From assembly GCA_023439185.1 (NCBI GenBank), contig JAEXOR010000055.1:81626-145625 (forward strand): DNA of 64,000 nt, read 5' to 3'. Positions 48,105-57,099 of this stretch are shown one piece after another. The notes below the pieces were generated by a model. The model did not search any database, was not told where the DNA came from, and saw only the letters and a program-made list of their open reading frames with translations. The translations under genes and the position numbers were made by a program. Origin of the DNA: Bacillota bacterium (GTDB taxonomy: Bacteria > Bacillota > Desulfotomaculia > Desulfotomaculales > Desulfallaceae). Numbering within the stretch: position 1 is the stretch's first letter; each line of letters begins with the position of its first letter.

Positions 48105-49328
48105 ATGAACAATTGGAAAAAGAATACGGCAATCTTTCTGACCGGCCAGATCCTGTCGCTTTTCGGCACGTCCCTTGTACAGTACGCGATCCTATGGTAC
48201 ATCACCCTGAATACGCAGTCGGGCGTAATGATGACCATCTATATTATTTGCGGATTTTTGCCCACCTTTTTTCTTTCGCCCTTTGCCGGGGTCTGGGCCG
48301 ACCGTTATAACCGGAAGCTGATTATTATGCTGTCCGACTCCATCATTGCGTTATCAACCCTGTTTTTGGCCGTACTGTTTCTCCTGGGTTACGACGCGCT
48401 GTGGCTGCTCTTTTTGATGGGCGCCATCCGCGCCACCGGCTCCGGAGTGCAAACGCCGGCGGTGGGAGCTTTTCTGCCGCAGATTGTGCCCCAGGAGCAG
48501 CTTACCAGGGTAAACGGGATTATGGGGAGCGTCCATGCCGCGGTTGCGCTGGTATCGCCCATGGCCAGCGGCGCGCTGCTTACCGTGGCCAGTATTGAAG
48601 TCATATTTTTTATTGATGTTGTCACAGCGGCTGTCGCGGTATTGGCGTTGCTGCTGTTTCTCCATGTGCCCGTTCATGCCAAGGCGTTGGAAAAGCAGCC
48701 CCTCAGTTATTTTAGCGACATGCGCGAAGGTATTATTTACATCAAAAATAATGCCTACATTAAGCAGTTCTTTATTTTCTGCACCTTTTTCTTTTTCCTG
48801 ATTGCGCCGGCGGCATTTTTAACGCCGCTCCAGGTGGCGCGCACTTTCGGCAGCGATGTCTGGCGGCTGACGGCAATTGAAATAACCTTTTCCATCGGCA
48901 TGATCGCCGGCGGTTTAATCATGACCGCCTGGGGCGGCTTTAAAAACAGGGTGCATACCATGACCCTGTCAATCCTGATCAGCGGAGCCGGCACCGTTGC
49001 CCTGGGGCTGGTGCCCGTCTTTTGGATCTACCTGACTATCATGGGTGTGATTGGCGTGTCCATGCCGCTTTTCAATACGCCCTCCATGGTTTTAATCCAG
49101 GAGAAGGTGGAGGAGAGTTATATGGGGCGGATATTCGGCGTGTTCAGCATGATCGCCAGTTCCATGATGCCTCTGGGCATGCTGGTATTCGGGCCGGTGG
49201 CTGATTCCATAAGAATAGAATGGCTGCTCGTGGGGACCGGGGTGCTGCTTTTTATCCAGGGGTTTTTCCTGCTGGGCAGCAGGACGATGCTCGAAGCCGG
49301 TCAGCCGGTTATAAAACCGGACCGGTAA
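48105..49328 (+). CDS. MFS efflux transporter (MefA/EntS-like)
   Basis: 407 residues with 12 predicted membrane segments. MFS marks: FLTGQILSLFGTSLVQYAILWYI, the loop 2-3 motif GVWADRYNRKLIIMLSD and LTRVNGIMGSVHAAVALVSPMASG. The nearest named groups are macrolide/enterobactin-type exporters (DHA3). The substrate is unknown; the upstream lipoprotein may be a partner. Confidence 0.85.
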   Translation: MNNWKKNTAIFLTGQILSLFGTSLVQYAILWYITLNTQSGVMMTIYIICGFLPTFFLSPFAGVWADRYNRKLIIMLSDSIIALSTLFLAVLFLLGYDALWLLFLMGAIRATGSGVQTPAVGAFLPQIVPQEQLTRVNGIMGSVHAAVALVSPMASGALLTVASIEVIFFIDVVTAAVAVLALLLFLHVPVHAKALEKQPLSYFSDMREGIIYIKNNAYIKQFFIFCTFFFFLIAPAAFLTPLQVARTFGSDVWRLTAIEITFSIGMIAGGLIMTAWGGFKNRVHTMTLSILISGAGTVALGLVPVFWIYLTIMGVIGVSMPLFNTPSMVLIQEKVEESYMGRIFGVFSMIASSMMPLGMLVFGPVADSIRIEWLLVGTGVLLFIQGFFLLGSRTMLEAGQPVIKPDR

Positions 49329-49399
49329 ACCAGGGGAATTATTGCGATGGGCGATACGCAGTTGATGCATGGGTGCTTGAGTTAAGGAGGTAGTTCTTT

Positions 49400-50023
49400 G
49401 TGAAAAAGCAACTGGCTGCAGCTTTTTCACCATTCCTTTTTTTATTAATTATTTTTGGGTGTATGGCTTGCGGAATAACTAATGATGAAAGTGAACCAAC
49501 AAATCCAGATAGTATATCAGACGCAAAATCAGTGAACTCTTCGCAATCAGAAGCAAACAAGGTACTTAATAAAATTGTGATTCAAAGGGGAGAAGAGAGA
49601 TTTTCTTTTGAAGAAAAAAATTGGAGCAGTTATAATCTAGTTTTAGATGTTGAAAATCTTTTAATAATAGCTCCCCGTGGCGGTGCCGGTATTGACCCGT
49701 CGATTCTTGAAACAGACATTGAGGTTAATAAAATTGATACAGTCAGAGAAAGCGAAAAAGATGTAGATGACAAATTTAAAGTTGAGAATAAAGGAGTCTG
49801 GATTCGGCTTTATTACCATCCATATCGTCCCGGACAGGGAATGAATGATTTTAAGCACAAGGACATTGTGGTATATATTGATCCCCATGATAGGGCTAAT
49901 GCCTATCTGTCAAGGCAGAATCCGGACGATTTATCAAAATGGGATTTAATTCTGTTACCAGACTATGGCTCTTGGCTTCAGAAAGAAATAGAGATGTTAT
50001 TAAGATTAAAAACTGGGTTCTGA
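49400..50023 (+). CDS. Putative lipoprotein, function unknown
   Basis: 207 residues from GTG 49400 behind AAGGAGG. Signal segment with a lipobox-like IFGCMAC; the mature part is Ser/Asn-rich then mixed alpha/beta. The gene is clearly more A+T-rich than its neighbours and uses different codons, suggesting recent acquisition. No family recognised. Confidence 0.6.
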   Translation: MKKQLAAAFSPFLFLLIIFGCMACGITNDESEPTNPDSISDAKSVNSSQSEANKVLNKIVIQRGEERFSFEEKNWSSYNLVLDVENLLIIAPRGGAGIDPSILETDIEVNKIDTVRESEKDVDDKFKVENKGVWIRLYYHPYRPGQGMNDFKHKDIVVYIDPHDRANAYLSRQNPDDLSKWDLILLPDYGSWLQKEIEMLLRLKTGF

Positions 50024-50088
50024 ACTTTTAAAAACCTACCGGAAAGACTTTTAACAACATGCTGTATAATTCAAGGACCGTTTTTATC

Positions 50089-50670
50089 TCAGATTGTTCT
50101 TCTGAAAGCCTGAAACCGGGCGCAATTATCAAAGTGCAGTAGTTGGCTTTGCTCCCGGCAGTTTGCTGATACAGAGAATCTCTGGATACAAAGAGCCGGC
50201 GCATTAGCCGCTGTAAAACGAAAATCACAGTACGGGGCGCCTTCCATTATGGTCTGGGTGCGCCGGAGGGTAATATCCTTGTTAAAACCTTTGATTAGCG
50301 CAAAATCCCTGTTGCATGACAGCATATAACCCAGCTCCGGTGTAAACCCCAGTTCCCTGTACAGCTCGGCGTATCGGCAGCGGGTAACGTTAAAGGATAA
50401 TTTGTTGTCGGCTTGTTCCAAAATTTCCATTTCCAGGGCGCCGCCCTTTTTCCATATCTCCAGCACGGACATAAAATGACGCAGTGAATTACTACCGGCT
50501 TGATCGGCAAATTGCGCGCCCTGCTCCCCGGCAATCCTGATAATAGTGTTTTTAATCACCTTATATACGGGTTCACGGCCAAATTCCAATACCAGCGCGT
50601 CGATCAACTGCCCCACGATTCTGGCTTCAATTTCCCGCCTCAAGAGCTGGTCAATTGAGTCTATTCCCAT
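50089..50670 (-). CDS. L-2-amino-thiazoline-4-carboxylate hydrolase-like protein
   Basis: 193 residues. The family pattern is clear in FNVTRCRYAELYRELGFTPELGYMLSCNRDFALIKGFNKDITLRRTQTIMEGAPYCDFRF. Named for ATC hydrolase (L-cysteine production from a thiazoline), though most members are unproven. ATG 50670 is chosen because AGGGGTG lies just upstream. After CDFRF, where relatives normally end, about 40 extra residues follow without similarity, which suggests a 3' frameshift or lost stop. Confidence 0.65.
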   Translation of the reverse strand: MGIDSIDQLLRREIEARIVGQLIDALVLEFGREPVYKVIKNTIIRIAGEQGAQFADQAGSNSLRHFMSVLEIWKKGGALEMEILEQADNKLSFNVTRCRYAELYRELGFTPELGYMLSCNRDFALIKGFNKDITLRRTQTIMEGAPYCDFRFTAANAPALCIQRFSVSANCREQSQLLHFDNCARFQAFRRTI

Positions 50671-50814
50671 ATTTTTCACCCCTGACAAATCCGATTTTAC
50701 ATCATTATAATACAATAAGAGTATCATCAAACAAGCCATAAGCAATGAAACTTTTTGAGGCATTCGTACGTCTATATATAAATAAGGAAAATTCTACAAA
50801 CGTCGGAGGTGCTT

Positions 50815-51357
50815 ATGATATCGAGAGTCCGGAGTTGGCTGAGTACATGTGGAATGGCGCTTATCCTGGCTTTGTTCATCAGCATTTTTGCATTTCAACC
50901 TTATAAGGTTGAAGGGCATTCCATGGAACCTACTTTGCAAGATCAGGAACGGATATACGTGTCAAAACTTCAGCATACATTTTCCGCCGTACCGGATTAT
51001 GGCGATATTGTTGTTATCGACAGCCGGGTTGAACGGGATCGTTCCTTTTATGACGATGTTTTGGAACTGCCTGTTTTTCAATTTTTGCTGGGGAAACAAG
51101 ACCGGATCTACTATGTGAAAAGGGTAATCGGGAAACCCGGGGATGTGATAGAGCTTGTGGAGCACAAGTTTTATCGAAACGGTGTGGAGTTAAAAGAGCC
51201 CTATATCAAAGAGACCGTGGATAACTCTACATCTGAAAAATGGGTTGTGCCGGAAAATCATCTTTTTGTGATGGGCGATAACCGTAATAACAGTCACGAC
51301 AGCAGGGCCATTGGCTTTATACCCCTCGATCACAATATGGGCAAGAAAATTTTTTAA
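50815..51357 (+). CDS. lepB: Signal peptidase I
   Basis: 180 residues with one N-terminal membrane segment (about 12-28). The catalytic Ser lies in VEGHSMEPTL, the Lys in YVKRVIGKPGD, and box E is GDNRNNSHDSRAIGFIP. It cleaves signal peptides at the outer face of the membrane. ATG 50815 lies 5 bases after GGAGG. The adjacent genes give no information on dedicated substrates. Confidence 0.92.
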   Translation: MISRVRSWLSTCGMALILALFISIFAFQPYKVEGHSMEPTLQDQERIYVSKLQHTFSAVPDYGDIVVIDSRVERDRSFYDDVLELPVFQFLLGKQDRIYYVKRVIGKPGDVIELVEHKFYRNGVELKEPYIKETVDNSTSEKWVVPENHLFVMGDNRNNSHDSRAIGFIPLDHNMGKKIF

Positions 51358-51397
51358 AGTGTAAATTCCCGGAGCAAGCCGGGAATTTACACTTTAA
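51355..51397. terminator. Perfect bidirectional terminator
   Basis: AAAGTGTAAATTCCCGG and CCGGGAATTTACACTTT are perfect 17-bp arms around a 7-base loop, with T-rich ends on both strands, between the convergent lepB and HdrA-like genes. Confidence 0.85.
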
Positions 51398-51839
51398 ACG
51401 GGTTGGGTCCTATTCTTTCCAGCTCCGCCTCGTAAACGGCTAATCGCTCTTTTAATATATTGGGCGGCGCCTTGAATGCCGGGGTGTAGGCAACCTGGTG
51501 CACCGCGGACCGGATGATTTCCCGGCACCGCCGGTTGGCTGTTTCCGCGTCCAGCCAGGTCCAGGCGCATTGTTCCCGGATATTGGCCACCTCCAGCGGG
51601 GCGGAGAACAGCATTTTAATCCTGTTCTCCAGGCCCAAAGGCGAGCAGCCCGCAAAAACCGCAGGCCGGTCGGGATCTTTAAAGTTTGCCGCCAATTTTA
51701 AATTGCTGATCTCAGCGCAAAAATTATCATGGATTAAGACCTCATGGCCGTCATTGGCAAAATATTGTTTTAAACGGGGCAGATCCAGCGTTTCGCCCAG
51801 GCACTCGGGCCGGGCGCAAATCAAAATATTGGCTTTCAT
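51387..51839 (-). CDS. Small HdrA N-terminal-like protein
   Basis: 150 residues. The stretch PAVFAGCSPLGLENRIKMLFSAPLEVANIREQCAWTW...AHQV-type helix strongly resembles ACSPFSKGAVFDGF...LIELVNIREHCAWAH of the next gene and the HdrA N-terminal domain (CSP...NIREqCaWvH). It lacks FAD and ferredoxin domains. It lies 15 bases after the HdrA/MvhD gene, behind GGGGGG, as the last gene of the operon. Probably an electron-transfer partner; role unknown. Confidence 0.6.
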   Translation of the reverse strand: MKANILICARPECLGETLDLPRLKQYFANDGHEVLIHDNFCAEISNLKLAANFKDPDRPAVFAGCSPLGLENRIKMLFSAPLEVANIREQCAWTWLDAETANRRCREIIRSAVHQVAYTPAFKAPPNILKERLAVYEAELERIGPNPFKV

Positions 51840-51854
51840 GGTTTAGCCCCCCTT

Positions 51855-53039
51855 TTAGCCGGCCAGTGCCGATTGTATAGCCGCCATAATCTTTTCCCCG
51901 CTGGCCTGCGGCAGGTCAATGGCTCCGGAGCGGCAGGCTCCCGCACAAGCGCCGCAGCCCCGGCAAGCCCCGGCGTTCACTTCGTAATCACCGCTGTCCG
52001 TAATTTTAATCGCCTCGTAAGGGCAAACCTGTGCGCAGAGTCCGCAGCGCACGCATTTGCGGTGATTGATTACCGACGGCTCCACCAAACCCTCGCCCAG
52101 TGAGACGTATACCAGTCTTTCCTGCTCCAGCAGCTGTTCTTCCAGGCCCTTCCGGCAATTGGTGATTCTGTATTTGGCCAGCTCGTTGCCTTTGCAGTGC
52201 TTGCACTGGCTGTAACCGCAGCCCACCACCATGATGCCGTCGATTCCTTCGGCGATGGCGTCGTTTACCGTGATCATGTTCACCGCCCCGGTACAGGGTA
52301 CCCTGATAATATGCAGGTTGGGCGAATGCTGTTCGCCGATCTGGCCCATCAGGTCGGCCTCCTGGTAGGCAAAGTGGCAAAAGAATCCCACGATGACAGG
52401 TGATTGGCCGGAGGAAAGCGGCGCCAGCATGGCGCTTACTTCCTCCAGGCGAAAATCGGGCAGGGCGATCACGCCCAGCGGGCAGCCGCCGACACAGACG
52501 CCGCACCGCCGGCATATGGCCGGGTCCGCGGCCGGGTAACCGTCGGTTCCCGGTTGAATAGCTTTGTTGGGACATTCTTCAATGCATCGCTTGCAGCGGT
52601 CGCACCTCAGCTTGTTGACATGGGCGCAGCCCGCGTTCCACTGGCCCAGATCCTTGGCCGCCAGCACCCTTTTGAGGCCCATTTTAATCAGCGTCAGCGC
52701 CTTTTGGCCGGTGTCTTGCCCTTCATGGGCCCAGGCGCAATGTTCCCGGATGTTCACCAGTTCGATCAGTTGTTTGGGCATTTGCATCTTCAGGGCAAAC
52801 CCGTCAAACACCGCGCCTTTGGAAAATGGGGAGCAGGCCGCCACAACCAACCGATCGACTTCTTTTATTGCCGCCAGTTCCCGGATGGTTTTCTTGCCCC
52901 GGGGGCTGCAGGCCATATCCACCTGGATCACCGCCTGGACTTTTTTGTCGGCGGCCAGCTTTTTATGCAGCTGTGCAAAGTCGATCCTGCCGTTTATGAT
53001 CGAGTTGCAGCGGCACAGTACCACTCCCGCTTTGGACAC
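51855..53039 (-). CDS. HdrA-N / MvhD fusion with four [4Fe-4S] motifs (QmoB-like, no FAD domain)
   Basis: 394 residues. Order: HdrA N-terminal-like (about 1-125), two ferredoxin motifs CDRCKRCIEECP (146-157) and CRRCGVCVGGCP (176-187), an MvhD domain (about 212-310: VGFFCHFAYQEADLMG, RVPCTGAVN, GCGYSQCKHC), and two more motifs CVRCGLCAQVCP (329-340) and CRGCGACAGACR (359-370). QmoB of sulfate reducers also joins HdrA and MvhD modules, but there a flavin domain is present; here it is missing. It probably links the AprBA-like enzyme to another electron carrier. Start GTG 53039 behind AGGGGG. Confidence 0.8.
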   Translation of the reverse strand: MSKAGVVLCRCNSIINGRIDFAQLHKKLAADKKVQAVIQVDMACSPRGKKTIRELAAIKEVDRLVVAACSPFSKGAVFDGFALKMQMPKQLIELVNIREHCAWAHEGQDTGQKALTLIKMGLKRVLAAKDLGQWNAGCAHVNKLRCDRCKRCIEECPNKAIQPGTDGYPAADPAICRRCGVCVGGCPLGVIALPDFRLEEVSAMLAPLSSGQSPVIVGFFCHFAYQEADLMGQIGEQHSPNLHIIRVPCTGAVNMITVNDAIAEGIDGIMVVGCGYSQCKHCKGNELAKYRITNCRKGLEEQLLEQERLVYVSLGEGLVEPSVINHRKCVRCGLCAQVCPYEAIKITDSGDYEVNAGACRGCGACAGACRSGAIDLPQASGEKIMAAIQSALAG

Positions 53040-53050
53040 TTTAAATCCCC

Positions 53051-53371
53051 CTAATCATGCCTGGTTTTGACGACGAACCGCTCCACCTTGCCGTTGATAT
53101 CAATGCAGGTCCAGATAATTTTGTTGGTGCCCACCTTGGGGATCAGCTTGGCCGGATAATAACCCAACTGGTAAGGCAGCCTGGTTTCAATAGCCCCCTG
53201 GGGGCAGATCTTGGTACAGCTCATGCAGTCCCAGCAATCCCGGTTTTCCCTGCACACGGCCTTTCCTGCATCGTTTAGCGTCATCAGGTTGCCGGGGCAA
53301 ATCTGTTCGCACAGGGGCTCTTCTTCAGCCCTGCAGCCATCGCATTTGGTGTGGTCCACTTTAGGCGGCAT
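53051..53371 (-). CDS. AprB-like ferredoxin subunit, short
   Basis: 106 residues with two cluster motifs: KCDGCRAEEEPLCEQICP and CWDCMSCTKICP, the arrangement of APS reductase beta subunit (KCDGC...C..ICP, CW.C..C...CP), followed by QGAIETRLPYQLGYYPAKLIP and FVVKTRH. True AprB is about 150 residues with a long tail that wraps AprA; that tail is missing. It sits between the AprA-like and QmoB-like genes. Confidence 0.75.
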   Translation of the reverse strand: MPPKVDHTKCDGCRAEEEPLCEQICPGNLMTLNDAGKAVCRENRDCWDCMSCTKICPQGAIETRLPYQLGYYPAKLIPKVGTNKIIWTCIDINGKVERFVVKTRHD

Positions 53372-53404
53372 ATAATAATCCCCCTTAATTTAATCAGACA
53401 GATA

Positions 53405-55171
53405 TTAATTTGCTTTCGTCCGGTCGCCGGGCACAATTTGTTCATAGGCCCGGGTGAACACCTGTACTGCGCCGGTTTCCGGATCCCGCTTGGAGTTGAC
53501 GAAGCAGTCAAATTCATCGTTCCGCTCCGGAAAGTCGGTCCTGGTCTGCCAGCCCGGCCAGCGGGTTTCCTTGCGGTACATCAGGTGGTGGATCAGCACC
53601 TCGGCCACATCCAGGCGGTCGATCACTTCATGGGCGCACATCAGGTCATGCAGGTCTTCGGCGATCAGGTACCTGACCTGGTCCTGCATAATTTTGATGT
53701 GTTTCAAGGCATATTTAAGTTGTTCCTCACTCATGCGGAAAAACTGGTGGACGCCGCCGGCGTATTCGTCCATCAGCCGCTGCATCCTTTCTTCCATTTC
53801 CTTCGGCCGCACGCCGTCGCCCTCGTTGAACATGCGCATCAGCGGGGCGTAAACCCGTTCCAGCTCGGCTTCCACCGCGGCTTCGTCGATTTCAATATCG
53901 CCGCACTTGGCCACGTATTCCACGGCGCCCCGGGCCGCCAGCAGCCCTTCGGCGGCGCAGCCTCCCACAAATTTGTTGGGCACTCCGCCGGCCACGTCGC
54001 CGCAGGCGAACAGCCCGGGCATGGTGGTGCTCCAGTCATCGGCGTTCAGCCAGTAACCGCTGGCGGTATGGCCGCCCACGATATAGGGGTCGTTGCCGTA
54101 AATTTCAATTGGTTCCTCTTTCAGCTCCTGCCCCCGGGAAGCCAGGAACAGCACGTAGGAAGGTCTCTCGTTGAGGTAGTCGTTTTTCATCTGCTTGATG
54201 TTCTCATCCGACATGGCGGTGGTGTCCATAAAGCACGGACCCCGGCCTTCCCGCCACTCTTCCATGGGCGCGTTGGCCCTGATGAACCGCGGCGCCGTTT
54301 CCCCGCCCCACTCGGCGTAACGCTCCTGTAATATTTTTTCTCCCCTGGCGTTGATCATGGGAGTTTTGTAGCCAACGGAAATGGTGTCGATGGGGCCGTT
54401 AAAGTCCTTGGTCCGGGTGGCGCACCAGCGCATTTCAAAGGTGGTCATTTCCGCTCCGGCCCGGATGCCGATGGCGTAACCGGTGCCGGTGTTGAAGGGA
54501 CAGTACCACAACTGGTGATGGCTGTCGGAACCGTCGTTGGTATAAGGCTTGTACAGGCCGGCGGCTCCGCCGGTGGCGATAATGGTGGCTTTGGCCTTGA
54601 CCACGTACATTTTGCCGTTGCGCACATGGAAGCCCATGGCCCCCGTTACTTTGCCGTCCTGAACCAAATAGTTGGTTGCCACTACCCGGTTCAAAACTTC
54701 GCAGCCGTATTCGCGTACTTTTTCGGCGATAATCGGTTTCATGGACTCGCCCTGGATGGTGATGTCCCATTTGCCCCGGGTGGCATACTCGGCGGTGTCC
54801 TCATCCTTTTTAATAGGCAGACCCCACTCTTCCCATTCTTCCACCGGGGCGTTCAGGTTCTCGGCCACTTTGACGGCCAGGTCCTCCCGCAGCAGTCCGC
54901 CGGCCTGGGAACGGCTCCACTTGATAAAATCTTCAATGGTCATGCCTTTTTTAAGATAGGTGTTGATGGCATCCATGCCGGCTGCCAGGCAGCCGCTGCG
55001 ATCGATGTAGGCCTTTTCCATCAGCGTTACTTTTACGCCGGGATTTTTGCGCTTGGCCTCAATAGCCGCAAAGCAGCCCGCGTTACCGGCGCCGATAATG
55101 AGAATGTCCGTATCATGGTAAATCTTTTCCACCTCTTCGAGGCTGCGGGGGACATTCTTTTGCATAGCCAT
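53405..55171 (-). CDS. AprA-like FAD oxidoreductase (APS reductase/fumarate reductase superfamily)
   Basis: 588 residues. FAD site DILIIGAGNAGCFAAIEAKRKN (about 22-43) and ATIIATGGAAGLY. The order of motifs is that of AprA: LWYCPFNTGTGYAIGIRAGAEMTTFEMR (Trp222, Arg248), YIVGGHTASGYW (His368), GLFACGDVAGGVPNKFVGGCAAEG and FRKETRWPG-like MYRKETRWPGWQTRTDFPE. By eye, Trp, Arg and His match AprA substrate-site residues, but the chain is shorter than typical AprA and lacks insert segments. It could be a paralogue for another substrate; the adjacent transporter hints at an imported anion. Start ATG behind AAAGGAGG. Confidence 0.75.
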   Translation of the reverse strand: MAMQKNVPRSLEEVEKIYHDTDILIIGAGNAGCFAAIEAKRKNPGVKVTLMEKAYIDRSGCLAAGMDAINTYLKKGMTIEDFIKWSRSQAGGLLREDLAVKVAENLNAPVEEWEEWGLPIKKDEDTAEYATRGKWDITIQGESMKPIIAEKVREYGCEVLNRVVATNYLVQDGKVTGAMGFHVRNGKMYVVKAKATIIATGGAAGLYKPYTNDGSDSHHQLWYCPFNTGTGYAIGIRAGAEMTTFEMRWCATRTKDFNGPIDTISVGYKTPMINARGEKILQERYAEWGGETAPRFIRANAPMEEWREGRGPCFMDTTAMSDENIKQMKNDYLNERPSYVLFLASRGQELKEEPIEIYGNDPYIVGGHTASGYWLNADDWSTTMPGLFACGDVAGGVPNKFVGGCAAEGLLAARGAVEYVAKCGDIEIDEAAVEAELERVYAPLMRMFNEGDGVRPKEMEERMQRLMDEYAGGVHQFFRMSEEQLKYALKHIKIMQDQVRYLIAEDLHDLMCAHEVIDRLDVAEVLIHHLMYRKETRWPGWQTRTDFPERNDEFDCFVNSKRDPETGAVQVFTRAYEQIVPGDRTKAN

Positions 55172-55243
55172 TTGTTTTCCTCCTTTAGTTTTTCCGTGTA
55201 ATGTTTAGCGCTGCATCTGCCGCGATTGACAATGGCTTTCGAT

Positions 55244-56788
55244 TTAGAACGGCCAGGCGGCGTTCGGGTCCCATACCGGGATGCCCAGCAGGGCGTACCA
55301 GGGAGCCATAATCAGAATGCCGTAGGCGATGGCAATGAGGATGGCCACCCAGCCCGCCTTGGCGTAATCCGAGGTGTTAAAAACTCCGGTGCCGTGGGCG
55401 ATTACCGCGGCGGTAATCTGAGTCGGCAGCAGATAAGCGAAGGTATCGGTGTCACAGACCAGCAGGGTGAAAGCCACCGGGTGTAAGCCCAGTTTGGGCG
55501 CCATGGCGTACACGATGGGCGCCAGCATGGCCACCGCGGCCACATTGGACAGCATGCCGATACGGATCAGGTGCGTGCCCACCATCAGGATTAACAGCGC
55601 GGCCCACCAGTTTCTATCCTGGACAATGCCGGCGATTCCGTCGGCAAACCATCCGGCCAGTCCCGACTGGGTCATGGCGGCGGTCAGGGTGATGGCGCCG
55701 CCCAGCAGCAGGAAGGTGCCCCAGATGGTGCGGTCCTGGATTTCTTTCCATTTAAAAGGAAATAATCCGGGCGTGAACAGGAGCAGAATGCCGACCAGAC
55801 CGATAACGCCAAGCTGGTAAGTGTGCAGTTGATAGATAAAACTGCCGTTGCCCATCATGAACAGCAGGGCAATGAGTCCGAAAAGCAGCAGCAGTACCTT
55901 TTCCGCCATGGTCATGGGGCCCAGTTCCTTGTGCATATCATGAATCATTTGATGTCCGCCGGCGATGTTAACCCTGGCCGTTTTAAAATGATGGCGGATC
56001 CACCACTGGGTCAGCACAAACATGCCCAGGTAGGGAAACTGCAGCAGCGCCCACTGCAGATAACCGATATTGTACCCGTCCTGGCCGAACATGTTGACCA
56101 TAATCATGTTGGGCATGTGGGCGGTCATGATGAACACGCCGCAAATCATGGTGCCGTAAACCAGGGATTGGATCACGATGGCCTTTTTGGCTTCCTGTTC
56201 TTCCGGGGTGTCCCCCAGCAGGTTGGTGATGCCCTTGACCACCGGCAGCAATGTGGCGGCCCTGGCGTTGGCGGCCGGAATTAAAAACGCGGTGACGATA
56301 TTGACAAAGAACATGCCCCAGATAATCCGGCCTACCGAAGAAGCCTTCATTTTGTCCAGGATGCTCAGGGCAATACGGCGGTCCAGCCTGAGCAGCACCA
56401 TTACCGCCCCGACGAAAAACGCGAACAGACATAGCCAGACTTCATGCGTGGTAAAGCCGCCGAAAACGGTGCCCATGGGCGGTTTGCCGTCTGTCCACGC
56501 AATGGCCTGGGTCATGATCAGCAGCAGCGGGATGGATATACCGGTAATGCCCACCGGCATGGCCTCGGATACCCACATGATGCTGGCCCAGACCACGATG
56601 CCCAGCACCGCCATACCTTCCCTGGAAAGTCCTTCGGGAGCCGGAATCACAAAATTAATCAGGAAAAATAATATCCAGGCCAGGGCAAACCCACCCAATA
56701 CGCGCACGGGGTTTTTACCTGTTTCCGTAATGTTTCCGGCAATGTATCCATAAACACCGTTTTTCTGCGTTTCCAATTGTGTTTGCAA
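55244..56788 (-). CDS. DASS/SLC13-family anion transporter
   Basis: 514 residues with about 12 membrane segments. DASS marks: VSEAMPVGITGISIPLLL, FGGFTTHEVWLCLFAFFVGAVM and the second Ser-Asn motif GMLSNVAAVAMLAP; the first motif reads PAANARAATLLP instead of SNT. Members import di/tricarboxylates, sulfate or related anions, usually with Na+. TTG 56788 follows GGGAGG by 8 bases. The gene is first in the operon with the AprA-like gene 72 bases downstream, so it probably supplies that enzyme's substrate. Confidence 0.82.
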   Translation of the reverse strand: MQTQLETQKNGVYGYIAGNITETGKNPVRVLGGFALAWILFFLINFVIPAPEGLSREGMAVLGIVVWASIMWVSEAMPVGITGISIPLLLIMTQAIAWTDGKPPMGTVFGGFTTHEVWLCLFAFFVGAVMVLLRLDRRIALSILDKMKASSVGRIIWGMFFVNIVTAFLIPAANARAATLLPVVKGITNLLGDTPEEQEAKKAIVIQSLVYGTMICGVFIMTAHMPNMIMVNMFGQDGYNIGYLQWALLQFPYLGMFVLTQWWIRHHFKTARVNIAGGHQMIHDMHKELGPMTMAEKVLLLLFGLIALLFMMGNGSFIYQLHTYQLGVIGLVGILLLFTPGLFPFKWKEIQDRTIWGTFLLLGGAITLTAAMTQSGLAGWFADGIAGIVQDRNWWAALLILMVGTHLIRIGMLSNVAAVAMLAPIVYAMAPKLGLHPVAFTLLVCDTDTFAYLLPTQITAAVIAHGTGVFNTSDYAKAGWVAILIAIAYGILIMAPWYALLGIPVWDPNAAWPF

Positions 56789-56897
56789 TCAGTTAACCTC
56801 CCAACCTATTGCTTTTATCATTTTGCTTGATCCGTTCTACCTCCAAGTACCGCCCGCTCTTAAAAACCCCTAATAGCATCACTAACGCCCGACGATT

Positions 56898-56953
56898 CCC
56901 CCTTTGCTATTTGAACAACTTATTTTAAAAATAAGTTATCAAAATAGCAGGGG
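56898..56953. repeat. Large inverted repeat upstream of the DASS operon
   Basis: Outer arms CCCCC-TTTGCTATTT and AAAATAGCA-GGGG frame a perfect 21-bp inner palindrome, AACTTATTTT-A-AAAATAAGTT. It could be an operator or a stem in the leader RNA. Confidence 0.55.
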
Positions 56954-56981
56954 TGAATTGGTCACAAGCCCGGCTATTTAA

Positions 56982-56997
56982 TGTCGAATTGACGACA
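56982..56997 (-). promoter_or_regulatory. CRP/CooA-type operator candidate
   Basis: TGTCG-N6-CGACA, a perfect 5-6-5 symmetric site. The spacing and half-site resemble those of CRP-family proteins such as CooA. It lies about 200 bp upstream of the DASS operon and downstream of the Crp-like gene. Confidence 0.4.
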
Positions 56998-57036
56998 ATG
57001 CGGCGGAAATATATTGACAAAAGATGAAACAAATAA

Positions 57037-57066
57037 AAAACGCGCCAGAAAAACCTTGCGCGCCAT
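57037..57066 (-). terminator. Terminator of the Crp-like gene
   Basis: Minus strand GGCGCGC...GCGCG hairpin followed by TTTTTTATTTG, just after the Crp-like stop; it separates that gene from the DASS operon. Confidence 0.65.
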
Positions 57067-57099
57067 AACCAATCCTATGAACTTATTCCCCGCATCTAA

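Noticed and set aside
53351..54331. Long plus-strand open frame opposite the AprA-like gene
   Set aside because: It is a His/Pro-rich shadow of a GC-rich gene, without a ribosome site or recognisable domain.
53051..55171. Canonical dissimilatory APS reductase (aprBA)
   Set aside because: Both chains are short, the AprB tail is missing and there is no sat or qmoAC next to it. Kept as AprBA-like.
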